Assembly: GCA_964564285.1 (NCBI GenBank)
Contig: CAZMBZ010000239.1
Span: forward strand, 1-8,451
Source: JAUWQU01 sp964564285
GTDB lineage: Bacteria > Planctomycetota > Phycisphaerae > SM23-33
Reading direction: 5' to 3'
Length of the DNA: 8,451 bases
A model generated the notes under the pieces. The model was not told where the DNA came from, ran no database searches, and worked only from the letters and a program-made list of their open reading frames with translations. Within the stretch, counting starts at the first letter, position 1, and each line of letters opens with the position of its first letter. This document shows, one piece after another, positions 1 to 6,679 of this stretch. Made by a program: the position numbers and the translations under genes.

Positions 1-941
1 GGGTGAGCCTTGTCGTATTCTGCCTTCAAGTGCCGGCTGGTGATATGGGTGTAGATCTGTGTGGTTGAGAGGTTCTCGTGGCCCAGCATTTCCTGCACGC
101 TGCGCAGGTCGGCGCCGGCGTTTAGCATGTGCGTGGCGAAACTGTGCCGCAAAACGTGCGGGCTCATGTCAAGGTCGATGTCGGCCTCGAGGAGGTAGTG
201 GTCGAACTTCCGTCGGATGGAGCGGTCGGTCAGGCGGTTGCCGAACCGATTGATGAACAGCGCCCCGCGAGGCTCGATGCCGAGTTCGGACTTGCGGAAC
301 TCGATGTACGAGTCGATGGCCATCAGTGCCTTTGCGCCCAGAGGCACAAGGCGTTCCTTGCGGCCCTTGCCGCGAATCCGCAGCACCTCGCCCAATTCGT
401 CAAGGTCTTCGATATTGAGCCCCGTCAACTCGCTGATTCGCAGCCCGGCCGAGTATATGGTCTCCAGTATGGCCCGGTCGCGGGAGCCCAGGAGAGTGGT
501 CGTGTCGGGGGTACTCAGCAGGGCGTCGATCTGCTGGATGTCGAGGAACTTCGGCAGCCGTCGGTCCTGGCGAGGTGTGCGGATCACGCTTACGGGTGAG
601 GTTTCGACAGTTCCGACGCGGACAAGGTATTTGTAGAAGCTTCGCAACGATGCCAGCTTGCGGGCTACGGTGGCCTTGGAATAGCCGCTGTTTCGCATCA
701 TCGCCAGAAAGCCGCGAATGTCGAGCGGTTCGGTGTCGAGTATCGCCTGCTCGATAGGCCCGCAATCGAGTTCTTCTTCGTCTGGCAGGTTGTCGGCCGT
801 CAGGTTCTCATCCGCCCCTGCGGCGAGGTATCGGGCAAATTGGACAAGGTCCGCTGAGTACGATCGGACGGTATGGGGGGAGAAGTTACGCTCGGCGTCG
901 ATGTAATCCAGGAACCTGCTGATAATTGGCAGATTTGGCAA
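1..941 (-). CDS. xerC: Tyrosine recombinase XerC-type, C-terminus cut by window edge
   Basis: This is a site-specific tyrosine recombinase; XerC/XerD recombinases resolve chromosome dimers at dif sites in the cytoplasm. About 313 codons are visible and the frame is still open at the left edge, where it reads YDKAHP, the usual XerC end, so only a few residues are missing. The N-terminal SAM-like core-binding domain (ERNFSPHTVRSYASDL, residues 17-32) is followed by the catalytic domain. The active-site set is complete: Arg168 (GLRISEL), Lys192 (GKGRKERLVPL), His262 and Arg265 (SPHVLRHSFATH), His288 (LGHENLSTTQ) and nucleophile Tyr297. 'NLSTTQIYTH' and the ending fit XerC better than XerD. No ATG fits the start. 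TTG at 941-939 is chosen because it lies 2 bases after the stop of the upstream small gene, with AGCAGG about 10 bases before it. CTG at 947 is an alternative. An acidic insertion of about 25-30 residues follows residue 40. XerD is the main alternative assignment. Confidence 0.9.
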   Translation of the reverse strand, partial: MPNLPIISRFLDYIDAERNFSPHTVRSYSADLVQFARYLAAGADENLTADNLPDEEELDCGPIEQAILDTEPLDIRGFLAMMRNSGYSKATVARKLASLRSFYKYLVRVGTVETSPVSVIRTPRQDRRLPKFLDIQQIDALLSTPDTTTLLGSRDRAILETIYSAGLRISELTGLNIEDLDELGEVLRIRGKGRKERLVPLGAKALMAIDSYIEFRKSELGIEPRGALFINRFGNRLTDRSIRRKFDHYLLEADIDLDMSPHVLRHSFATHMLNAGADLRSVQEMLGHENLSTTQIYTHITSRHLKAEYDKAH

Positions 942-943
942 TG

Positions 944-1168
944 TCAGAAAACCTGCTCGTCGCTTGGGCTCAGTGTCTCGACGCAGTCGGCGGCTGTGTT
1001 CTGCGTTACCTGGAAGCTGAGAGTGGCCGCGTCGAGCCAATCGACAGGGCTATGGTCGTTCTCGGCGAGTTCCATGATCGCATCGAGCATTTGATCCTCG
1101 CATCCGGACCCGTAGCGGAAAACGTACTTGTGTCCGCCCTTTACGAGGCTGAGAGTTCGTGTCGTCAT
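944..1168 (-). CDS. Small conserved-looking protein of unknown function (74 aa)
   Basis: I do not recognise this family. The protein is 74 residues, soluble, with no signal peptide or membrane segment. It begins MTTRTLSLVKGGHKYVFRY and carries an acidic helical stretch (EDQMLDAIMELAEN, residues 24-37) and a C-terminal 'WLDAATLSFQV' segment. It is called as real because of a clean ribosome binding site (AGGA at 1177-1180, 8 bases before the ATG) and its position directly ahead of xerC: its TGA (944-946) is 2 bases from the likely TTG start of xerC. That spacing suggests translational coupling and a two-gene operon. It contains Cys23 and Cys61 but no metal-binding pattern. Function is unknown. 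A role connected with the recombinase is only a guess from the neighbour. Confidence 0.7.
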   Translation of the reverse strand: MTTRTLSLVKGGHKYVFRYGSGCEDQMLDAIMELAENDHSPVDWLDAATLSFQVTQNTAADCVETLSPSDEQVF

Positions 1169-1200
1169 TTGTCGCGTCCTGCTTTATTGCCGTAAGTCAT

Positions 1201-1225
1201 GCGGCAGCAACCGCGCATTTGCCGC
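1201..1225. other. Inverted repeat in xerC-operon leader
   Basis: GCGGCA (1201-1206) and TGCCGC (1220-1225) form a 6-bp stem with a 13-base loop. It lies 33 bases upstream of the ATG of the 74-aa gene, so it could fold in that gene's 5' leader. No T-tract follows on the minus strand, so it is not a terminator there. It may be chance in GC-rich DNA. Confidence 0.25.
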
Positions 1226-1398
1226 TTCTGTTTTTGGTTATCGGACGATTGGCAGCAAAACTGGAGCAATAGTTTTCATACATTTTGCCTGGCGGGAGTG
1301 GCTGGAGAAGCCAGTGTCTGGTTGCGCTGGGGGGCTCGCCAGTGGCTTGGGCGAATAAGCCTGAAGGTCAGTATAAATCGGAGGAACCCGTGAAGTCT

Positions 1399-1425
1399 CG
1401 ACGGCGGGTTTGAATATGGTATACT
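1399..1425 (+). promoter_or_regulatory. Candidate sigma70-type promoter for tatC
   Basis: TATACT (1420-1425) is a good -10 match. The best -35 is TCGACG (1399-1404, 4 of 6) with a short 15-bp spacer. Transcription would begin near 1432, giving a leader of about 25 bases before the tatC ATG. A second AT-rich hexamer, TATAAA at 1372-1377, could serve another start but lacks a convincing -35. Confidence 0.35.
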
Positions 1426-1456
1426 CTCGGGCTGGTCGTAGCTGGAAGGCAGAGTA

Positions 1457-2623
1457 ATGGCTGAATCACCGAGCGATAGAAATCAGGACGAACCCGCCTC
1501 GCCGGATGGCGACGGGAGCGATGGCGGCGAAGAACGCCCCGAGCGCGACGAGTCCGGTTTGGCTGCGCCCGGTGGATCCGAGGCCGACTCGGACGAGTCC
1601 GCCCGCCCTGCCGGGGACGATTCTGATCGCGACGAGTACGGCCAGTACGAGGAGGATTGGCAAGAGTCCGAGAGCCAGGACGAGCAATCTGACGAGGACT
1701 ACTGGCCTGGCCAGGAGGACGACGAGTACCAGGACGACTACGATTACGGCCAGGATGACGAAGACGACAATCCCGACGAAGACGAGGATGATTACGAGTA
1801 CGAGGACGACGAGTACGAAGACGAGGAAGATGATGATGAGGAGGATGATGAGGAGGAGGACGGCGAGCGGAAGATGACGCTCATCGAGCACCTCGATGAG
1901 CTTCGTTCGCGGATTATTCGAGCGCTGCTGGGCCTGTTTATAGGTATGGTCATCGCTCTGATATTGAGCCAACCTGCCATTCAGATTATCAATGGTCCCT
2001 TCGAAGAAGCTGTAGGCAAGAAGCTTACCACCACCAAGATGATGGATCCGTTCACGATGTACTTGCGGATATCCCTGTACATGGGTCTTATGATCTCCTC
2101 GCCGTGGATCATCTACCAGATATGGATGTTTATCGCGGCAGGGCTTTACAAGCACGAAAGAAAGTACGTCGTCTACGCCGTGCCGTTTTCGGTCACCCTG
2201 TTCATTGGCGGTGCCGCGTTCTTCTTGTTTTACATAAGCCGCATGCTTCTGGGGGCCTTCAACGTTTTCAACCAGTGGATGGACGTCGACATGATCGTGA
2301 CGATGAACAGTAACGTCACTTTTATGACTAATATGATGATGGTTTTCGGCTTTTGCTTCCAGATGCCTATCGCTGTGCTGCTGCTGGGCAAGATGGGCCT
2401 GGTGACCGTCAAATCGCTCGGCCGGTATCGCAAGTACGTCATCGTGGGCATCCTGATCCTGGCGGCTTTCGTTACCTCGCCTAGTCCGCTGGACCAGCTT
2501 GCCTTGGCCATTCCGATGTGGCTGCTCTTCGAACTCGGAGTGCTACTGGTGTACTTCCTGGTCGAACGCAAACGCCGCGCCGAAGACGCCGCGATGGGCT
2601 ATACCGACCTTGACGAGGACTGA
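1457..2623 (+). CDS. tatC: Sec-independent translocase subunit TatC with long acidic N-terminal extension
   Basis: TatC is the polytopic core of the twin-arginine translocase; it binds the RR signal peptide and recruits TatA/TatB to export folded proteins. The conserved domain spans residues 140-370 and six membrane segments can be placed. Diagnostic features are HLDELRSR (145-152, including Glu148 and Arg150), 'FIAAGLYKHERK' (225-236; Phe225 and Glu234 correspond to E. coli Phe94 and Glu103) and the 'SPSPLDQLALAIP' segment (341-353). Gln302 sits where E. coli has Glu170. Ahead of this lie 139 residues, of which I count 70 Asp/Glu and only 7 Lys/Arg, predicted to be disordered and cytoplasmic. 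The start at 1457 has GGAAGG (1444-1449) 7 bases upstream, so the extension is probably translated. An internal ATG at 1874 would give a normal-length TatC. No tatA or tatB gene is adjacent. The gene is flanked by minus-strand genes, so it is probably monocistronic. Confidence 0.95.
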   Translation: MAESPSDRNQDEPASPDGDGSDGGEERPERDESGLAAPGGSEADSDESARPAGDDSDRDEYGQYEEDWQESESQDEQSDEDYWPGQEDDEYQDDYDYGQDDEDDNPDEDEDDYEYEDDEYEDEEDDDEEDDEEEDGERKMTLIEHLDELRSRIIRALLGLFIGMVIALILSQPAIQIINGPFEEAVGKKLTTTKMMDPFTMYLRISLYMGLMISSPWIIYQIWMFIAAGLYKHERKYVVYAVPFSVTLFIGGAAFFLFYISRMLLGAFNVFNQWMDVDMIVTMNSNVTFMTNMMMVFGFCFQMPIAVLLLGKMGLVTVKSLGRYRKYVIVGILILAAFVTSPSPLDQLALAIPMWLLFELGVLLVYFLVERKRRAEDAAMGYTDLDED

Positions 2624-2712
2624 TAGGGCGGTGGCGGTGCAAGAAAGGCCCTCGGGCTATCGGCAATGAACGCTGAGCCTATGCTCGTCGAAGTGGGATG
2701 AGCTTCCTGGGA

Positions 2713-5205
2713 CTACTGGGACGAGGTTTCGGTGCCGATGAGCCGTCGTCGCAGGGCTTCGTATCGCCTGGCCGACGCAGGCGAGTTTGCGGGCATTTCG
2801 AGGGTGCCGACAAAGAGCCCCGCCGCCCAGTCGCACAGGCTGACTCGCCAGGCGGCTTTCGCCCCGGCCCGGCTGTACGCGTCCCGCGCTTCGTCAACCC
2901 GCCCGGCGTTCAGTAGCAGATCGCCCAGCAAAGTTTCTGCCTCCGGTGTTCGCGATCCGCCGACCAGTTCCGCGATGGCCTGGTCGGCCAGGCCGACCGA
3001 TGGCGAGGCAAGTTGCCGAATTCGCGAGATGCCCTTGGCTGGCAGGTCCGAAGCCCGTTGCCGGCTGATACCCACCAGCGCTTCCAGTCGGTCGTGGATG
3101 CCCTTCCACGTCGCGAGTTTGTCGGCCGGCAGGTCGGATGGAGCATTGCTGAGCATGTCCTTGGCTGCTACCGCGGCCGCGTCGAGTCGGCGGGCGCGAA
3201 CCAGCGCATCCACGTGCTGTTCGGCGAACGCACGGACATCCTCGTTATCCAGGCGGCGCAGGTCGAGTTGTCGGTAAAGGTAAAGCGCACGGGCTGAGCA
3301 GAAGTCGATCGGTGCGGTCTCGCCGGGCGTGATGTCCTCGATAATCGCCTGTTGCTGGTAGGCCTGCGCGAGCATTCCTAGCGTCGTGGTCCGGCGCGAG
3401 ATGCCCTCGGCGAGGGCGGCTTCGAGGTATCGCACGGCAAGTGGGCCTGCCCGGGATCGCAAACGGTCATGAGGCTCGACCCCGACGGCGGGGGGACGCC
3501 ACGCCAGCCAGAGCATCGTTGCTCCGATGGGATAGTATCGCGACGGTGGATTCTGTCGCCACCAATGTCGCACGTTGGCGGGCAGGCCTTCGATATCGCC
3601 TCGGTTTGTCAGCGGGCGGTCGAAGTCTGCCAGGTTGTCGCCCGGTGGCAATTCGTCGCCGAAGCGGTCCGGATAGTCGGCGCGGGCGAAACATACGCCG
3701 GTTTCATCGACGCGGAACACGCGATATCGCCCGCTTCTCGCCATGGCAGTGACGGCCCGGCGAGACTCGCCGCGAACGTAAATGAATCGGACCGTGGGAG
3801 GCAGTTCTACGATGGAGGCCGAGCCCGTCTCCCGCAGCGCCTCGGCGATACGACCCTGGCTTTTGAAGCGTTCGAGCGTGTGCGCCTCGAGTCTGCCATC
3901 CATCCAGAGCTTTCGTGGTCGGCTGTGATATATGAACGTCCCGGCGTCGCCCCAGTTGTCGCAGAGGATATCGCCGCGGGCTTCGAGCGAGCCAAGGCGC
4001 GAGGCTATGTCGATCGGAAAGTAAGGCTGATACAGTCCGGTCCCGAATCGCCGGTCGAAGCCGCGAAGTCTGAACAGCAGTTCGGTGGCGCATCCGCCCG
4101 CGACCGCCATCGCCAGGGCGATGGCGGCGACATTGGCAGCGCCGGCCAGGGACCGTGCGCGACTTGCGGCAAAAAACCTTCGGATCACCTGTCCACCGTG
4201 GATGGTCAGGAGGTACCCGCAGACGGGTGCGGTCAATGCGACGTTGCGGCGTGCCATTATCGCCAGGACCCCGAAGGCCGCCAGCCATAGCAGGTGTGCC
4301 ATCGGCACGCGGCGGGAATTCAGAACGCACGCGATGACGGTCGGCACCAGCAATGCCATCGCGATGTAGAGGAAGTAACCAGACTGCCACGTGGGGATGA
4401 ACTCCAGCACGCCGTAGGTGAACGCCTCGGTCTCGCCGGAGATGCGTGTCCAGAGCAGCAATGGCTGGATCGCGGCCTGGATTGGCCAGGGCGTCACGAA
4501 GCACACCGCCGAGGCCGCCAGCATGGGCCACATCGCCCGCCGGGTCGCCAGGTTGCCTCCCATTGCGCGACCCAGTGCGCGGTCGATGGCCGTCCCGGCC
4601 AGCGCGGACCAGAACACTGCCGGGCCCAGGATGTACATACCGTGCATGTTCGCCCATGGCAGCATCATCGCGGGCAGCAGCCAGAGCCGCCTCGCCGCCG
4701 CGCCGCGCCGGACGGACTCGACAAGCGCGATCGTAGCGGTCAGGAAGAAAAGCGTGAACGCCTCGGGCCGAACCCGCATGCGGCTCTCCAGCACCACCAC
4801 CGCCAGCAGCCCGGCCAAGATGATCCACGCCACCGGCGCCTCCCGCCGACACGCCAAGGCGAGAACGACAATCGTCGCTATCGCCAGGATCGTCTTGAGC
4901 CCCACCAACCCCGCGAAGCCGCCCACGGCGTGAAGGGCGGAGATTATCACCTGGAACAGCCAGTGGACGTTGACCCACTGGCCCATGGGCTCAATACTGA
5001 ACGGGTCCGTCCCAAGCACCCGCCCGTGAGCGAGCATCCAGTCCCCCGACGCCAGGTGCCAGAAGATGTCGTAGTTGAAGAGTTCAGTAAACACCGCCGC
5101 CCCGGCCGCGACAGCCAGCGCGACAACGGCAGCGACAACCCACCCGCGCCGCGGCTCATCCGTCGGCGGGGAGGTCGGCTCGGGTTTTGACTGGCCTTTG
5201 GACAT
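2713..5205 (-). CDS. Polytopic GT-C-like membrane protein with C-terminal helical-repeat region
   Basis: The protein is 830 residues. After a hydrophilic N-terminus, residues 22-375 contain about ten membrane segments. The first outer loop carries 'DIFWHLASGDWMLAHG' (46-61), the Asp/Trp-His pattern seen in GT-C-fold membrane proteins. Further conserved-looking elements are PWANMHG (183-189) and MARRN (317-321). A probable extracytoplasmic domain follows, with 'DNWGDAGTFIYHSRP' and 'LWMDGRLEAH' (416-442). This resembles a widespread bacterial membrane family ending in a 'DGR' motif, whose function I cannot name. Residues ~585-825 are helical and TPR-like, most clearly 'ETLLGDLLLNAGRVDEARDAYSRA' (about 757-780). 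A lipid-linked glycosyltransferase role is possible but unproven. The frame can be extended to a GTG at 5223, but that codon lies inside the terminator stem of the upstream gene, so ATG 5205 is preferred. No clear ribosome binding site is visible before that ATG. Confidence 0.85.
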   Translation of the reverse strand: MSKGQSKPEPTSPPTDEPRRGWVVAAVVALAVAAGAAVFTELFNYDIFWHLASGDWMLAHGRVLGTDPFSIEPMGQWVNVHWLFQVIISALHAVGGFAGLVGLKTILAIATIVVLALACRREAPVAWIILAGLLAVVVLESRMRVRPEAFTLFFLTATIALVESVRRGAAARRLWLLPAMMLPWANMHGMYILGPAVFWSALAGTAIDRALGRAMGGNLATRRAMWPMLAASAVCFVTPWPIQAAIQPLLLWTRISGETEAFTYGVLEFIPTWQSGYFLYIAMALLVPTVIACVLNSRRVPMAHLLWLAAFGVLAIMARRNVALTAPVCGYLLTIHGGQVIRRFFAASRARSLAGAANVAAIALAMAVAGGCATELLFRLRGFDRRFGTGLYQPYFPIDIASRLGSLEARGDILCDNWGDAGTFIYHSRPRKLWMDGRLEAHTLERFKSQGRIAEALRETGSASIVELPPTVRFIYVRGESRRAVTAMARSGRYRVFRVDETGVCFARADYPDRFGDELPPGDNLADFDRPLTNRGDIEGLPANVRHWWRQNPPSRYYPIGATMLWLAWRPPAVGVEPHDRLRSRAGPLAVRYLEAALAEGISRRTTTLGMLAQAYQQQAIIEDITPGETAPIDFCSARALYLYRQLDLRRLDNEDVRAFAEQHVDALVRARRLDAAAVAAKDMLSNAPSDLPADKLATWKGIHDRLEALVGISRQRASDLPAKGISRIRQLASPSVGLADQAIAELVGGSRTPEAETLLGDLLLNAGRVDEARDAYSRAGAKAAWRVSLCDWAAGLFVGTLEMPANSPASARRYEALRRRLIGTETSSQ

Positions 5206-5214
5206 GCGAGCTAT

Positions 5215-5249
5215 AAAAAACACACCTGCCGGCTTTTGCCCGACAGGTG
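5215..5249 (-). terminator. Intrinsic terminator after the DUF3467 gene
   Basis: Read on the minus strand, arms 5249-5240 and 5232-5223 form a stem of about 10 bp (one mismatch) around a short A-rich loop. Two bases later comes a run of six T (5220-5215). The T-run exists only on the minus strand, so this terminates transcription leaving the DUF3467 gene (stop at 5279). The run ends 9 bases before the ATG of the next minus-strand gene. Confidence 0.85.
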
Positions 5250-5278
5250 CGTGGATGATGATTCAGCGTGCGGTCGGG

Positions 5279-5644
5279 TCAGTTGCCCTTGCGGCGTTTC
5301 TGGACGTCCAGCTCCAACTCGCCGAACTGCTCTTCGTGGCGGCGGATCAGTTGGCTGAGCGTGATGGCCAGACGCTTGGCGGAGTAGTAGTTCATCACCA
5401 CCCGCTGGTTGACCTTGAAGAGGATCTGCGGGTTGGCGTCGGGCTTGGCTGGGGGAGTGACAACGTTGAGGCCGAAGTCGAGGATGGCTTCCTCGGCCGT
5501 GCCGTTCGTGCGGAAGGCGTTGGCATAGGTCGTCCCCATGGCGGTCTCGTCGACGCGGAGTTGCACCTGTTGCTGGCCTGTCTGCTCGCGGGCTTGCTCC
5601 TCGATGTGACTTTCGGGAGGTGTGTTTTCATTTTCGTTTACCAT
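5279..5644 (-). CDS. DUF3467 domain protein (121 aa)
   Basis: This is a small soluble protein matching the DUF3467 pattern, a bacterial family of unknown function. Visible landmarks are Tyr40-Ala-Asn (TTYANAF), LDFG (55-58), a central 'VNQRVVMNYYSAKRL' block (78-92) and a final 'EEQFGEL' (104-110), ending in a basic tail. The first 30 residues are polar, Gln/Glu-rich and probably disordered. The start at 5644 is fixed by an excellent Shine-Dalgarno, AAGGAG at 5651-5656, 6 bases upstream. The frame stays open upstream to 5806, but that part has no binding site and unlike composition. The gene is followed by a strong terminator and preceded by a 212-bp gap after comF, so it is probably its own transcription unit. 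In characterised examples the domain is not tied to a known reaction, so no function is assigned. Confidence 0.9.
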   Translation of the reverse strand: MVNENENTPPESHIEEQAREQTGQQQVQLRVDETAMGTTYANAFRTNGTAEEAILDFGLNVVTPPAKPDANPQILFKVNQRVVMNYYSAKRLAITLSQLIRRHEEQFGELELDVQKRRKGN

Positions 5645-5856
5645 GTGTTGCTCCTTTAAGGTCAGTATGAGTGAGTCTTGTGGCTTTCGCCCCGACCATC
5701 GCGAGGACATTCCCCCTCGTGACGGTTCACCAAGTGTACACGACAATTCCCAAGATATCGAGGTTTTCTGACGCGGACGTGCAGACATTCGGGTCGCTCG
5801 CAGCAAGGTCAGCTTTCTAAACGGGCTGCTTAAACTGCGCAGTCTGTCGCTGGGGG

Positions 5857-6579
5857 CTATGTACGGCAGTGGGCGTATGCTCTTGGCGGTTCGGCTTTTG
5901 CCAGCACGGCCAGCGTTACCCGGTCGGCCCCGGCGTCGAGCAGTGTTCGCGTGGCCTCGTCGGCGGTTGCGCCGGTGGTGGTGACGTCGTCGACCAGCAG
6001 CACCCGTGCCCCGGCGATGGTGCCGGGCGAGCGGACGGCGAACGCTCCGCGTACGTTCGTCAGCCGACGGGTGCGGGGCAGGTGGACCTGCGGCGGGGTG
6101 TTGCGGATGCGGACGAGCTCGCAGCCAAGCGGCAGGTTCAGTTCTCGCGCCAGGCCCTTGGCGATGGCGCGGGCGTGGTCGAAGCCGCGCCCCAGACGGC
6201 GCAGCCAGTGCATGGGAACCGGCAGGACGACGTCGGGTCGGTCGGCCCCGCCGCCTTCATCGCTGGCGGCCTGGATGCGCTGGGCCAGCAGGTGCGTAAG
6301 GCGGCCTCGAAGGCGCAGGTGCCGGCGGTACTTCAGGTCGCGTATGGTTTGTCGAAGGCAGCCGGTGTACGGACCCAACCTGTGTACGCGGGAAAAACGC
6401 GGCAAGGTGTGTTGGCACTGTCCGCAGCCATCGAATCGGGCGGGTATATTCGGCCCCAGCGACCCGCCGCAACGCGGGCAACTCGAAGCGGACACCAGCG
6501 CGAGCAGCTCGATGCGGCATTGTTGGCAGAGGCCGTGATCAAGCGGGAGGTTTCGCCCGCATGCCGCGCACACGGCCGG
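5857..6579 (-). CDS. comF: ComF-family phosphoribosyltransferase, N-terminus lost in assembly gap
   Basis: 240 residues are visible and the 5' end falls in the N run. The N-terminal zinc-finger-like part has CAAC, CQQC, CPRC and CGQC pairs, typical of double-zinc-ribbon ComF proteins. The C-terminal type I phosphoribosyltransferase domain shows VLPVPMHWLRRLGRGFD-type sequence and the PRPP-binding loop VLLVDDVTTTGAT (5965-6003). In naturally competent bacteria ComF acts in the cytoplasm in DNA uptake; in other lineages its substrate is unclear. ComF proteins usually begin 10-20 residues before the first Cys pair, so little is missing. The TAG stop is at 5857-5859. A perfect 10-bp palindrome (5834-5843) lies just downstream but has no T-tract. 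The relation to the aldo/keto reductase gene across the gap is unknown. Confidence 0.9.
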   Translation of the reverse strand, partial: PAVCAACGRNLPLDHGLCQQCRIELLALVSASSCPRCGGSLGPNIPARFDGCGQCQHTLPRFSRVHRLGPYTGCLRQTIRDLKYRRHLRLRGRLTHLLAQRIQAASDEGGGADRPDVVLPVPMHWLRRLGRGFDHARAIAKGLARELNLPLGCELVRIRNTPPQVHLPRTRRLTNVRGAFAVRSPGTIAGARVLLVDDVTTTGATADEATRTLLDAGADRVTLAVLAKAEPPRAYAHCRT

Positions 6580-6679
6580 NNNNNNNNNNNNNNNNNNNNN
6601 NNNNNNNNNNNNNNNNNNNNNNNNNNNNNNNNNNNNNNNNNNNNNNNNNNNNNNNNNNNNNNNNNNNNNNNNNNNNNNN
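6580..6679. other. Assembly gap of 100 N
   Basis: Exactly 100 undetermined bases, the conventional placeholder for a scaffold gap of unknown size. It hides the 3' end of the aldo/keto reductase gene and the 5' end of comF. The two happen to be in the same frame, so a naive ORF call fuses them. Confidence 0.99.

Noticed and set aside
129..636. Plus-strand open frames of 139-156 codons at the left end
   Set aside because: They are antisense to the recombinase, whose complete catalytic residue set shows the minus strand is the coding one.
1466..2155. 229-codon open frame on the minus strand opposite tatC
   Set aside because: It is the antisense of the Asp/Glu-rich codons (GAC/GAG/GAT read backwards as Val/Leu/Ile), so it stays open for compositional reasons. 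It has no ribosome binding site or family pattern.
2648..2657. GCCC-TC-GGGC hairpin between tatC and the convergent membrane gene
   Set aside because: The stem is only 4 bp with a 2-base loop and no T-tract on either strand, so it is not a credible terminator.
3704..4978. 424-codon minus-strand frame and 273/298-codon plus-strand frames inside the membrane gene
   Set aside because: All overlap the 830-residue protein, which has clear membrane segments and motifs. The others are Arg/Gly/Pro-rich shadows.
5645..5806. Upstream extension of the DUF3467 frame
   Set aside because: The AAGGAG site 6 bases before ATG 5644 fixes the start, and the extension has no binding site and no resemblance to the family.
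5834..5843. Perfect 10-bp palindrome ACTGCGCAGT downstream of comF
   Set aside because: Short, no T-run, single copy; likely chance or a weak protein site with nothing to support it.
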